From Comamonas sp009360615 (lineage in GTDB: Bacteria > Pseudomonadota > Gammaproteobacteria > Burkholderiales > Burkholderiaceae_C): a stretch of DNA of 64,000 nucleotides. Under the pieces are notes generated by a model. The model saw only the letters and a list, made by a program, of their open reading frames with translations. It made no database searches and was not told the origin of the DNA. How positions within the stretch are numbered: the first letter of the stretch is position 1; the number at the start of each line of letters is the position of its first letter. The position numbers and the translations under genes were made by a program. Shown here piece by piece: positions 17,208-25,492 of the stretch. Location of the stretch: assembly GCF_035784015.1 (NCBI RefSeq), contig NZ_JALKOW010000003.1; one strand, 5' to 3'.

Positions 17208-18914
17208 TCAGGCGTACAACTGGCCCACCAGCATTTGCAGCTGCTCGATCACGGGCCCCAGGGCCAGCGCCGGCAGGAAGGTGAGACCGCCCACCACCAG
17301 CACCACGAACACCAGCAGGCCCATGAACAGCGGCGTGGCCGTGGGAAACGTTCCCGGCCCCGCCGGCACGGTGGCCTTGGCCGCCAGGCTGCCGGCCACG
17401 GCCAGCATGGGCAGCAGGGTCATAAAGCGCCCCGCCAGCATGGCCAGGCCCGTGGTCGTGTTGAAGAACGGCGTGTTGGCATTCAACCCGGCGAAAGCCG
17501 AGCCGTTGTTGGCCGTGGCCGAGGCATAGGCGTAGAGGATTTCCGAGAAGCCGTGCGGGCCGCGGTTGCCGAGGCTGGCGGCGGCATCCGGCCAGAGCAC
17601 GGCCAGCGCCGTGAAACCCAGAACACAGGCTGGCGGCACCAGCACTGCAAGCATGACCAGCTTGATCTCGCGCACCTCGATCTTCTTGCCCAGGAATTCA
17701 GGCGTGCGGCCGATCATCATGCCGGCCAGAAACACCGTCAGGATGGCGTACTGGATCAGGTTGATGAGCCCGACGCCATCGCCACCGAACACACAGTTGA
17801 GCATCATCTGCGCCAGCGGCGTGATGGAGCCCAGCGGCGTCAGCGAGTCGTGCATGGCATTGACCGACCCCGTGGTGGCGGCGGTGGTGGTGGTCACGAA
17901 CAAGGCCGTATCGGCAATGCCGAAGCGCAGCTCCTTGCCCTCCATGTTGCCGCCGCTCTGGGTCAGGCTGTACTGCTGATCGGCCCCGGCGCGCGCCAGC
18001 AGCTGGCTGCCGTTCTGCTCAGCCACGAACACCAGGCTCAGAAAGCCGATGAACATCACCATGCAGGCCGCAAACAGCACCCAGCCCTGCTTGCGGCGCA
18101 GCAGCATGGAGCCAAAGGCATAGGTCATGCCAGCAGGCAACAGCAGCATCGAGAGGATGTGCAGCAGATTGGTCAGCGGCGTCGGGTTCTCGAACGGATG
18201 GGCGGCATTCATGCTGAAGAAGCCGCCGCCATTGGTGCCCAGGTGCTTGATACTCTCCAGACTCGCCACCGGCCCCATCAGCAACTGCTGCCTCGCGCCT
18301 TCGAGCGTCGTGGCCACGGCCTCGGTGTGCAGGGTCTGTGGAATGCCCTGCCAGACATAGACCAGGGCCAGGATGAATGACAGCGGCAGCAGCACGCGCC
18401 AGAACACGCGCACAAAGTCCACCCAGAAGTTGCCGACATCCTGGGCACTGGAGCGGGCCAGACCCCGCACAAAGCCTGCACCTGCCGCGACACCCGTGGT
18501 CGCTCCGGCAAACATCAGAAAGGTGATGACCACCATCTGCGTCGCATTGCTCAGGCTGTTCTCGCCGGCGTAAGCCTGCCAGTTGGTATTGGTGATGAAG
18601 GAGACTGCGGTGTTGAAAGCCAGATCGGGCGTCTGTGCCGCAATCTCCAGCGGGTTCAGCGGCAGACTGCCTTGGAGTCGCAGCAGCAGATAGCCCAGCA
18701 GCAGCATCACGGCATTGCTCAGCACCAGGGCTGCGGCATAGCGTTGCCAGCCCATGCGCTCCTGAGGATTCACGCCCAGAAGTCGATAGCTCAGGCGCTC
18801 CAGCCAGCCATGGTGTTCGCCGGTAAAGCAGCGCGCCAGCCACTGGCCCGTGGGAATGGTCAGCAAGGTCGCCACCGTCAGCACGGCGGCAAATTCCATC
18901 CAGGGTAGCCACAT
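17208..18914 (-). CDS. kdpA: Potassium-transporting ATPase potassium-binding subunit KdpA
   Basis: 568-residue channel-like subunit of the KdpFABC pump. Selectivity-filter segments of the four repeats are visible: SFITNTNWQAYAGE, IKHLGTNGGGFFSMNAAHPFENP, and C-terminal ATANNGSAFAGLNANTPFFN. It carries about ten hydrophobic helices and ends close after GLTFLPALALGPVIEQL. The start at 18914 has a G-rich ribosome site 4-8 bases upstream and lies 12 bases after the small ORF. It binds and gates K+ at very low external concentration. Confidence 0.96.
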   Translation of the reverse strand: MWLPWMEFAAVLTVATLLTIPTGQWLARCFTGEHHGWLERLSYRLLGVNPQERMGWQRYAAALVLSNAVMLLLGYLLLRLQGSLPLNPLEIAAQTPDLAFNTAVSFITNTNWQAYAGENSLSNATQMVVITFLMFAGATTGVAAGAGFVRGLARSSAQDVGNFWVDFVRVFWRVLLPLSFILALVYVWQGIPQTLHTEAVATTLEGARQQLLMGPVASLESIKHLGTNGGGFFSMNAAHPFENPTPLTNLLHILSMLLLPAGMTYAFGSMLLRRKQGWVLFAACMVMFIGFLSLVFVAEQNGSQLLARAGADQQYSLTQSGGNMEGKELRFGIADTALFVTTTTAATTGSVNAMHDSLTPLGSITPLAQMMLNCVFGGDGVGLINLIQYAILTVFLAGMMIGRTPEFLGKKIEVREIKLVMLAVLVPPACVLGFTALAVLWPDAAASLGNRGPHGFSEILYAYASATANNGSAFAGLNANTPFFNTTTGLAMLAGRFMTLLPMLAVAGSLAAKATVPAGPGTFPTATPLFMGLLVFVVLVVGGLTFLPALALGPVIEQLQMLVGQLYA

Positions 18915-18926
18915 GATCCACCCCCT

Positions 18927-19019
18927 TCAAAGACGCGCCACGGCGCGCACAAAGCCCAGCAGTCCGACAAAGCAGACCACCGTCAGGCTCACAAAAATCA
19001 GGTCTTGAAGCACTTGCAT
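18927..19019 (-). CDS. 30-residue membrane peptide between kdpF and kdpA
   Basis: An ATG-initiated frame of 30 codons with AAGGGG about 6 bases upstream, 10 bases after the kdpF stop and 12 before kdpA. The product is one hydrophobic helix (about LIFVSLTVVCFVGLLGFV) flanked by an acidic start (MQVLQD) and a basic end (RAVARL), typical of a single-pass peptide. It is distinct from KdpF, which is encoded just upstream. I do not recognise a named family; a second small stabilising subunit of the Kdp pump is the simplest guess. Too short for standard gene calling. Confidence 0.6.
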   Translation of the reverse strand: MQVLQDLIFVSLTVVCFVGLLGFVRAVARL

Positions 19020-19029
19020 GGCGGCCCCT

Positions 19030-19125
19030 TCAGAATTTCTCGGGGCGCAGCAGCGCGTAGCCCAAATAGGCAAACAGCCCCAGCGCCGTCAAGGCGGCCA
19101 GGGCTTCGATCCAGGTGATGCTCAT
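19030..19125 (-). CDS. kdpF: Potassium-transporting ATPase small subunit KdpF
   Basis: 31-residue single-helix peptide beginning MSITWIEALAALTAL and ending YALLRPEKF; the G-Y-A-L-L-x-P-E-x-F ending is characteristic of KdpF. GGGAGGA lies about 6 bases upstream of the ATG. In E. coli KdpF is a lipid-like stabiliser of the KdpABC complex. It is the first gene of the operon; the promoter should lie in 19126-19233, where I see no clear -10/-35 pair. Confidence 0.85.
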   Translation of the reverse strand: MSITWIEALAALTALGLFAYLGYALLRPEKF

Positions 19126-19233
19126 TTCATTCCTCCCGCAAGCCGTTCACGCGGCTTGATTGCGATGGAGGAACTGTAGAAATTCGCCCGTCAAGAGCGG
19201 GTAGAGATTGGGCTTGCCGGTATCAAGACGGCA

Positions 19234-20508
19234 TCAAGACGCGGCCCGGCTCGCGGCTGCGACCTTGGCCAGCCGCTGCACGCGCAGGGCCAGCGCAACG
19301 ACCAACGCCAGCACGGCCAGGGCCACGGAGCCCACGCCCGTCCAGCCCCAGCGCGACCAGAACCAGCCCGCCCCGGCCCCCAGCACGCTGGAGCCCATGT
19401 AGTAGCCCCAGAGGTATAGCGACGATGCATGGCCTTTGGACTGCGTGGCCAGCCGCCCCACCCAGCCGCTGGCCACCGAATGCGCGACAAAGAAGCCGGC
19501 CGTCAGCAGGACCATGCCGGTCACGATGGCGGCCAGCGGCTGCAACAGGGTCAGAACCACGCCCAAGGCCATCAGCAAAGTGCCCGCGACCAGCACCGGC
19601 CCGCGACCCAGCCTGTCGGCCAGCGCCCCGGCCATCGGCGACGCCGCCGTGCCCAGCAGATAGGCGTAGAAGATATGGCTGATCTGCAGCTGGCTCAGCT
19701 GATAGGGCGAGGCACCGAGCAGAAAGCCGGCATAGTTGTAGATACTGACAAACACGCCCATCAGGCCGAAGGCGATCAGGAACAGCAGCGGCAAGCCCGG
19801 GTGGCGCAGATGACGGCCCCAGGCCTGCAGGTGGTATCTGGCGCCCAGCCCGGTCTTCCTGACGAAGTTGCGCGAATGGGGCAGCAACCAGACAAAACCC
19901 AGGGCGGCCAGCAGGTCGAGCACCGAAAGCACCGCCATGGCGTGGCGCCAGCCCCAGAACTCGGTCATGGCGCTCATGCCGACCCGGCCCAGCATGCCGC
20001 CCAGCGCCGTGCCGCCCACATACAGGCCCATGGCAAAGCCCAGGCCGGGCGGATCGATCTCCTCGGACAGATAGGCCATGGCCACGGCGGGCACGCCGCC
20101 CAGGAGCAAGCCTTCCAGCGCGCGCGCGGCCAGCAGCGCATGCCATTGCGGCATGAATGAAGCCAGCAGATTGCACAGCGCCGCCAAGGCCATGGAGATG
20201 AACATCAGCTTGCGCCGCCCCAGCCCCTCGGACAAGGCCCCCGCCAGCACGATGGATCCGGCCAGGCAGGCCGTGGAGACCGACAGCGCCAGCGCGCTCT
20301 GGGCCGGACTGACGGCAAAGCTGTGGACCAGCTGCGGCAGCAGCGGCTGCACGCAGTACAGCAGGGAGAAGGTGGCAAACCCCGCCAGGAACAACGCCAC
20401 GCTGACCCGCCAGTACTCGGGCGTGCCGCGCTGGATCCATACCGGAGCAGCAGTGGCAGGAGACTGGTTGGGTAAGGAGGTATTCACCTCCTGCGGGGCG
20501 CTGTTCAT
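19234..20508 (-). CDS. MFS transporter, YnfM-like exporter
   Basis: 424-residue, 12-helix major facilitator protein. It resembles the YnfM/inner-membrane arabinose-polyol exporter branch: WRVSVALFLAGFATFSLLYCVQPLLPQLVHSFAVSPAQSALALS at the first helix, GALSEGLGRRKLMF as motif A, and ALEGLLLGGVPAVAMAYLSEEIDP. The start at 20508 follows a hydrophilic N-terminal tail and lacks a clear ribosome site. A perfect GGAGG/CCTCC inverted repeat sits inside the tail codons (20477-20490). Substrate unknown. It is upstream of kdp on the same strand but separated by about 108 bases. Confidence 0.82.
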   Translation of the reverse strand: MNSAPQEVNTSLPNQSPATAAPVWIQRGTPEYWRVSVALFLAGFATFSLLYCVQPLLPQLVHSFAVSPAQSALALSVSTACLAGSIVLAGALSEGLGRRKLMFISMALAALCNLLASFMPQWHALLAARALEGLLLGGVPAVAMAYLSEEIDPPGLGFAMGLYVGGTALGGMLGRVGMSAMTEFWGWRHAMAVLSVLDLLAALGFVWLLPHSRNFVRKTGLGARYHLQAWGRHLRHPGLPLLFLIAFGLMGVFVSIYNYAGFLLGASPYQLSQLQISHIFYAYLLGTAASPMAGALADRLGRGPVLVAGTLLMALGVVLTLLQPLAAIVTGMVLLTAGFFVAHSVASGWVGRLATQSKGHASSLYLWGYYMGSSVLGAGAGWFWSRWGWTGVGSVALAVLALVVALALRVQRLAKVAAASRAAS

Positions 20509-20773
20509 GAGGGAAAGATGAGGACCGGAAACAAGGCCTCTATTGTGCTGTGCATCTGCCAGTTGCCGGAGCCAGCGGCCTTGGGCAAGGGCGTCGACCG
20601 GCCCGCATTTCCGCGGCAGCTCCAAGAATTGGCCCTGCCGTTAAAATAAGCGCCCTCAAGACTTATTCACAGGTCTGCCCTGCATGGGTGCGGGCCTGGT
20701 GCGGCAAACGGAACGCTGCACCTTTTGTTGTCACAGCCGGCCTTCTCCGGCTGTATTTACAGCTCTCAATACT

Positions 20774-22402
20774 GTGTCATACGCCCCAGAAACCCGGCGC
20801 CGTCGTACGTTCGCCATCATCTCCCACCCGGACGCGGGTAAGACCACGCTGACCGAAAAGCTGCTGCTGTTCTCGGGCGCGATCCAGATTGCCGGCGCCG
20901 TCAAGGGCCGCAAGGCCTCGCGCCACGCCACGTCCGACTGGATGGAAATCGAAAAGCAACGCGGCATCTCGGTGGCCTCGTCGGTGATGCAGATGAGCTA
21001 CCGCGACCATGTGATCAACCTGCTCGACACCCCCGGCCACAAGGACTTCTCGGAAGACACCTACCGCGTGCTGACGGCCGTGGACTCGGCGCTGATGGTG
21101 ATCGACGCGGCCAACGGCGTGGAGTCGCAGACCCGCCGCCTGATCGAGGTCTGCCGCCAGCGCAACACACCCATCATCTCCTTCGTCAACAAGTTCGACC
21201 GGGAAGTGCGCGACCCGCTGGACATCATGGACGAGGTCGAGCGCGAACTGGGCATGCCCTGCTGCCCCATCACCTGGCCCGTGGGCCAGGGCAAGAGCTT
21301 CGGTGGCATCATCAATCTTCAGACGCAGAGCATGACGGTGTTTGCCGCCGGCAGCGAGAAGCGCCCCGAAGACTTCGAGGTCATCCCGCTGACGGAAGTC
21401 GACAGGCTGCGGGCCCGCTTCGGCCAGGCCTACGACGATGCCATCGAGAGCATGGAACTGGCCCAGGGCGCCTCGGCCGAATGGGACCACCAGGCGTTTC
21501 TGGAAGGCAAGCTGACCCCCGTGTTCTTCGGCTCCGGCGTGAACAACTTCGGTGTCATGGAAGTGTTGAACGCCGTGGTCGACATGTCGCCCCCGCCCGG
21601 TCCGCGCATCGCCTTCACCGAGGTCAACCGGCAGCGCGAAGAGGTCACCATCCACCCCGAAGACAAGACCTTCGCGGGCGTGGTGTTCAAGGTGCAGGCG
21701 AACATGGATGCGAATCACCGCGACCGCATTGCCTTTGTGCGCGTGGCCAGCGGCAAGTACACACCCGGCATGAAGATGAAGGTGCAGCGCACCGGCAAGG
21801 AATTGCGTCCGACGTCCGTGGTGACCTTCATGTCGCAGCGCCGCGAGGCCGTCGACGAGGCCTATGCGGGCGACATCATCGGTTTCACGATCCACGGTGG
21901 CGTGCAGCTGGGCGACTCCATCACCGACGGCCCCAATCTGCAGTTCACCGGACTGCCCTTCTTCGCGCCGGAAATGTTCATGACCGTGGTGCTGAAGAAC
22001 CCGCTGCGCACCAAGCAGCTGCAGCAAGGCCTGATGCAGCTGGGCGAGGAAGGCGCGATCCAGGTCTTCAAGCCCGATGTCGGCGGCAATATGCTGCTGG
22101 GCGCCGTGGGCCAGCTGCAGTTCGAAGTGGTGCAGCACCGCCTCAAGACCGAGTACGACTGCGACGTCCGCCTGGAAGGCTGCCAGTACACCGGGGCACG
22201 CTGGATCACGGCAGATTCGCCCGCCGAGCTGCGCGAGTTCGAGAACGCCTACCCCATGCGCCTGGCGCATGATGCGGCCGATACCCTGGCCTATCTGTGC
22301 ACCAGCCCCTATGACGTGCGCCTGGCCCAGGAGCGTTTCCCCAAGATCCACTTCCACCCGCTGCGCGAGCATGCGGGCCTGGCACTGGGCTCGGCGAACT
22401 GA
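20774..22402 (+). CDS. prfC: Peptide chain release factor 3
   Basis: 542-residue translational GTPase that recycles RF1/RF2 from the ribosome. G motifs are HPDAGKTT (residues 18-25), DTPGHKDFSEDTYR and NKFDRE. The switch region around KGRKASRHATSDWMEIEKQRGISV is RF3-specific. The later domains show FKVQANMDANHRDRIAFVRVASG and QVFKPDVGGNMLLGAVGQLQFEVVQHRL. The start is taken as the GTG at 20774 (followed by SYAPETRRRRTFAIISHPD), matching the usual N-terminus; no good ribosome site is visible. A family A repeat follows the stop. Confidence 0.95.
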   Translation: MSYAPETRRRRTFAIISHPDAGKTTLTEKLLLFSGAIQIAGAVKGRKASRHATSDWMEIEKQRGISVASSVMQMSYRDHVINLLDTPGHKDFSEDTYRVLTAVDSALMVIDAANGVESQTRRLIEVCRQRNTPIISFVNKFDREVRDPLDIMDEVERELGMPCCPITWPVGQGKSFGGIINLQTQSMTVFAAGSEKRPEDFEVIPLTEVDRLRARFGQAYDDAIESMELAQGASAEWDHQAFLEGKLTPVFFGSGVNNFGVMEVLNAVVDMSPPPGPRIAFTEVNRQREEVTIHPEDKTFAGVVFKVQANMDANHRDRIAFVRVASGKYTPGMKMKVQRTGKELRPTSVVTFMSQRREAVDEAYAGDIIGFTIHGGVQLGDSITDGPNLQFTGLPFFAPEMFMTVVLKNPLRTKQLQQGLMQLGEEGAIQVFKPDVGGNMLLGAVGQLQFEVVQHRLKTEYDCDVRLEGCQYTGARWITADSPAELREFENAYPMRLAHDAADTLAYLCTSPYDVRLAQERFPKIHFHPLREHAGLALGSAN

Positions 22403-22411
22403 GCGTGATCA

Positions 22412-22505
22412 CCCCCTGAGGCGCTTCGCGCCTTCCCCCTCTCTGGCTTCGCCGGAGGGGGACGACATCCTCGCTGCGAGGCGGCTCTTGCTCGATGTCT
22501 CTGAG
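22412..22505 (+). repeat. Family A dispersed intergenic repeat, copy A2
   Basis: Starts CCCCCTGAGGCGCTTCGCG, carries CCCCCTCTC and GGAGGGGGACGAC as complementary blocks, and ends GGCGGCTCTTGCTCGATGTC. It fills most of the gap between prfC and the HAD gene and provides the sequence just upstream of the latter's ribosome site. Confidence 0.7.
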
Positions 22506-22553
22506 TTGGACCGCGCTGGCTTCAGGCGAGGATCAACATCGAGAGAGTTTGTT

Positions 22554-23357
22554 GTGAGCCAAGAATTTCTGCGCCCTTTGTCTGAACTGCAGACACCTGC
22601 CAAGCTGCTGGGCGTGCTGACCGATATCGACGACACGCTGACCACCGACGGCGTGGTGCCCGAGCATGTGGTGGCCGCGATTGCGCGCCTCAAGGATGCG
22701 GGCCTGAAAGTGGTGCCCATCACCGGCCGTCCCGTGGGCTGGAGCGTACCGTTTGCATCGGCCTGGCCCGTGGACGCCATCGTGGCGGAGAACGGTGCCG
22801 TGGCCCTGCGCCGCAATGCCCAGGGCAGCCTGGACAAGCTCTACCAGCAATCTGCCGACGAGCGTGCCCGCAACTTTGCCCGCATGCAGCAGGTGCTCGA
22901 GCAGATCGAGGCCGCCGTGCCCGGCGCCAAACGCGCCACGGACTCGGCCGGCCGCGAATGCGATATCGCCGTGGACCACAGCGAATTCACGAACATGCCC
23001 CAGGCACAGATCGATGAATGCGTGGCCATCATGAAGGCGGCCGGCATGAATGCCACCGTCAGCTCCATCCACATCAACGGCTGGTTCGGCGAGCACAACA
23101 AGCTCGAAGGTGCGCGCTGGATCACGCGCGAGCTGTTCGACATCGATCTGGACGCCACGCTGGCGCGCTGGGTGTATATCGGCGACTCGACCAACGACCA
23201 GCAGATGTTCGAGCACATGCCCCACAGCGTGGGCGTGGCCAATATTGCGCGCTTCGTGCCCCAGCTCAGGCATCTGCCGCGCTATGTGACCACGGCCGAG
23301 CGCGGCGATGGCTTCGTGCAGCTTGCCGATCAGCTGCTGGCTCCGCAAAAACAGTAG
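22554..23357 (+). CDS. HAD-IIB family hydrolase
   Basis: 267-residue phosphatase of the haloacid dehalogenase superfamily, subfamily IIB (sucrose-phosphatase / Cof type). The nucleophile motif is LTDIDDTLTTDG (D24 and D26), motif II is VVPITGRPVGW, and motif IV is the acidic GDSTNDQQMFE followed by SVGVANI. A C2-type cap lies between, around residues 80-190. The start is a GTG at 22554 with a GAGAG stretch about 8 bases upstream, emerging from the repeat. The physiological substrate cannot be read from sequence. It has its own terminator at 23441-23478. Confidence 0.85.
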   Translation: MSQEFLRPLSELQTPAKLLGVLTDIDDTLTTDGVVPEHVVAAIARLKDAGLKVVPITGRPVGWSVPFASAWPVDAIVAENGAVALRRNAQGSLDKLYQQSADERARNFARMQQVLEQIEAAVPGAKRATDSAGRECDIAVDHSEFTNMPQAQIDECVAIMKAAGMNATVSSIHINGWFGEHNKLEGARWITRELFDIDLDATLARWVYIGDSTNDQQMFEHMPHSVGVANIARFVPQLRHLPRYVTTAERGDGFVQLADQLLAPQKQ

Positions 23358-23365
23358 CTGCAACT

Positions 23366-23434
23366 GATTTTTGCTTAACGATTTCAACATCAAAACAATC
23401 TGAAATCGTTTGAAAACAAGCGCAAGCAGCTCTC
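23366..23434. repeat. Family B repeat, copy B2
   Basis: AACGATTTCA and TGAAATCGTT form an inverted pair around an AT-rich centre, followed by AAGCGCAAGCAGCT, the same half-element as at 8030-8120 in reverse orientation. Confidence 0.5.
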
Positions 23435-23440
23435 ATTTTC

Positions 23441-23478
23441 AAAGGCCTCTGTGCTTGCCGGCACGGAGGCCTTTTTTG
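23441..23478 (+). terminator. Terminator after the HAD hydrolase gene
   Basis: AAAGGCCTC and GAGGCCTTT form the stem around a GC-containing loop, followed by a T run. It separates the HAD gene from dctP. Confidence 0.85.
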
Positions 23479-23605
23479 ACGTCCATCCATCGCCAAACAC
23501 GATGCATCCACCCGTACAAGACGACCCCCGGATGCGTAAAAACCCACGGTTGGCACTCACTACAATTTTTGATTCATTTCAAAACATTTCTGAGAGACCC
23601 ACACC

Positions 23606-24592
23606 ATGCGCATGATTCGCCGCACCTTTGTCGCCACGGCCGTGGCAGCAACAGCCGCCCTGACCGCAGGCACTGCATTTGCCCAGGGCAAGGAAGTCAA
23701 GATCGGCTATGCGCTGGCCGTCAACTCCCATTACGGCGCTGCTGCCAACGCATGGGCCGAAGGCGTGGAAAAAGGCACCAACGGGGCCTACAAGTTCAAG
23801 CAGTTCCCCGCCTCCGCCCTGGGTGGCGAGCGTGAGCTGATCGAAGGCCTGCAGCTGGGCACCGTGGAAGCCGCCATCGTTTCCACCGGCGCCCTGAGCA
23901 ACTTCGTGCCCGATGTGGGCGTGGTGGACATCCCCTTCCTGTTCCGCGACACTCAGCACGCACGTGCCGTGATGGACGGTGCCTTCGGCCAGGACCTGCT
24001 GGCCAAGTTCCAGAAGCGCGGCCTGATCGCGCTGGCCTGGGGCGAGCAGGGCTTTCGCCACCTGAGCAACAACAAGCATGCGGTCAATGGCGTGGCCGAT
24101 CTCAAGGGCCTGAAGATCCGCGTGACCGAGAACCCCGTGCACATCACGGCCTTCCGCACCCTGGGTGCATCGCCCACTCCCATGTCCTGGCCCGAAGTCA
24201 TCGGTGCGCTGCAGCAAGGCACGATCGACGGCCAGGAAAACCCCATCTCCGTGCTGGTGTCCGCCAAGCTGTGGCAAGTGCAAAAGCACCTGACCCTGAC
24301 CTCCCACGTCTACGCCCCCATGGCCTTGATCGTGTCGCCCTCGTTCTGGGGATCGCTGAACGCCGCCCAGAAGACCGCGTTCACCGAAGCCGCCAAGAAG
24401 GGGGCGCTGGCCTCGCGCGCCTTTGTGGACAACGTGGAGAAGAAGGGCGTTGAAGAAGCCAAGGCCAACGGCATGAAGGTCGTGGAGAAGGTTGACCAGG
24501 CCGCTTTCCGCACCGCGCTGGAGCCCGCGTACAAGGAATACGCCAAGAAGTTCGGCCAGAAGACGCTGGACTCCATCATCGCCGTCAAGTAA
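23606..24592 (+). CDS. dctP: TRAP transporter substrate-binding protein (DctP family)
   Basis: 328-residue periplasmic binding protein that delivers an organic acid to the DctQM permease. The Sec signal peptide is MRMIRRTFVATAVAATAALTAGTAFA, with cleavage before QGKE. Family segments are GYALAVNSHYGAAANAWAEGVEK, ALGGERELIEGLQLGTV, VDIPFLFRD, the substrate-anchoring arginine region LKGLKIRVTENPV, and IGALQQGTIDGQENP. The ligand, probably a carboxylate, is not defined by the sequence. It is first of dctP-dctQ-dctM on plus, with a strong hairpin after it. Confidence 0.92.
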   Translation: MRMIRRTFVATAVAATAALTAGTAFAQGKEVKIGYALAVNSHYGAAANAWAEGVEKGTNGAYKFKQFPASALGGERELIEGLQLGTVEAAIVSTGALSNFVPDVGVVDIPFLFRDTQHARAVMDGAFGQDLLAKFQKRGLIALAWGEQGFRHLSNNKHAVNGVADLKGLKIRVTENPVHITAFRTLGASPTPMSWPEVIGALQQGTIDGQENPISVLVSAKLWQVQKHLTLTSHVYAPMALIVSPSFWGSLNAAQKTAFTEAAKKGALASRAFVDNVEKKGVEEAKANGMKVVEKVDQAAFRTALEPAYKEYAKKFGQKTLDSIIAVK

Positions 24593-24647
24593 GCACTGGC
24601 CACGGGCTTGCCTCCACGAAGGCGTGGCCCGTGCATTCTTCCTCCTC

Positions 24648-24672
24648 CCGGGCAAGGCCTATCCTTGCCCGG
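24648..24672 (+). other. Perfect intercistronic hairpin between dctP and dctQ
   Basis: CCGGGCAAGG (24648-24657) pairs perfectly with CCTTGCCCGG (24663-24672) around a 5-base loop; a weaker CACGGGC / GCCCGTG pair lies just upstream at 24601-24632. No T run follows. The likely role is 3' stabilisation of dctP mRNA so that binding protein exceeds permease. Confidence 0.6.
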
Positions 24673-24792
24673 CTGCGGTCAGCACGAATGGACTTGCGCC
24701 AATTCCCGCTGATGATGACGCAGCCTTCAACTCCGTGACGCAGCCGGCGCACGCAGCCATTTTCGCTGCGGCCTCTGCTCACCCCCACTCCT

Positions 24793-25308
24793 ATGCTTGA
24801 TCGTATCGAACGCATTCTCGTGGCCGGCAATCGCTGGCTGCTGATCTTGCTGCTGCTGGCCATGGCCTGCATCGTTTTTGCCAACGTGGTGCTGCGCTAC
24901 ACCACGGGCGACTCCATCGTCTGGGCCGAAGAAGTCGCCCGCCACATGATGATCTGGGTCACTTTTCTGGGCTCCGGCCTGGTGCTGCGCTTTGGCGGCC
25001 ATGTGGCCATCGACAATCTGCACCGCAGCGTGAGCACCCGCAAGGCGCAGGCCATGCGTGGTTTTGTCGTGCTGGTCCTGGCAGTTTTCTTTGCCGTCAT
25101 GACCGTGACCTCGTCGCAGTATGTGTACGCCACGCGCTTTCAGACCACGGCGGCCACGGACATCCCGATCTCCTATATCTATGGCGCGATGCCTGCGGGC
25201 TTTGTGCTGATGCTGATCCACCTGCTGTTCATCGCTCGCGGCTACATCACCGCAGGCAGCTTCGCCGAGTCCGATGAAATGGATGCGGATGCCGCAGCGT
25301 CGATATGA
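24793..25308 (+). CDS. dctQ: TRAP transporter small permease subunit (DctQ family)
   Basis: 171-residue protein with four predicted helices (about 14-33, 50-68, 88-110, 130-152). The family signature is in FANVVLRYTTGDSIVWAEEVARHMMIWVTFLGSGLVLRFGGHVAID. It pairs with DctM to form the sodium-dependent permease. It sits 200 bases after dctP, beyond the hairpins, and is followed by a family A repeat before dctM. Confidence 0.9.
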   Translation: MLDRIERILVAGNRWLLILLLLAMACIVFANVVLRYTTGDSIVWAEEVARHMMIWVTFLGSGLVLRFGGHVAIDNLHRSVSTRKAQAMRGFVVLVLAVFFAVMTVTSSQYVYATRFQTTAATDIPISYIYGAMPAGFVLMLIHLLFIARGYITAGSFAESDEMDADAAASI

Positions 25309-25311
25309 AAC

Positions 25312-25432
25312 ACCCCCTGAGTCGCTGCGCGCCTTCCCCCTCTCTCGCTTCGCGGGAGGGGGACGACGGCCTCGCTGGGGCAGCCCCCGCTGCGGGGCGG
25401 CGCGGCCGGCATAGGCCCTTGCTCGCTGTCCC
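25312..25432 (+). repeat. Family A dispersed intergenic repeat, copy A3
   Basis: Begins ACCCCCTGAGTCGCTGCGCG, continues with CCCCCTCTCTCGCTTCGCGG and GAGGGGGACGACGGCCTCGC, and ends CCCTTGCTCGCTGTCCCTGG. It is the longest copy in the window and lies inside the dctQ-dctM gap. Confidence 0.75.
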
Positions 25433-25492
25433 TGGCTTGGTTCAGGCCAGTTTTATGCATTGCGCCACGAATCACTGATCGGTTGAAACATC

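Noticed and set aside
20777..22372. 531-codon minus-strand frame opposite prfC
   Set aside because: Antisense of a well-defined GTPase; no independent support.
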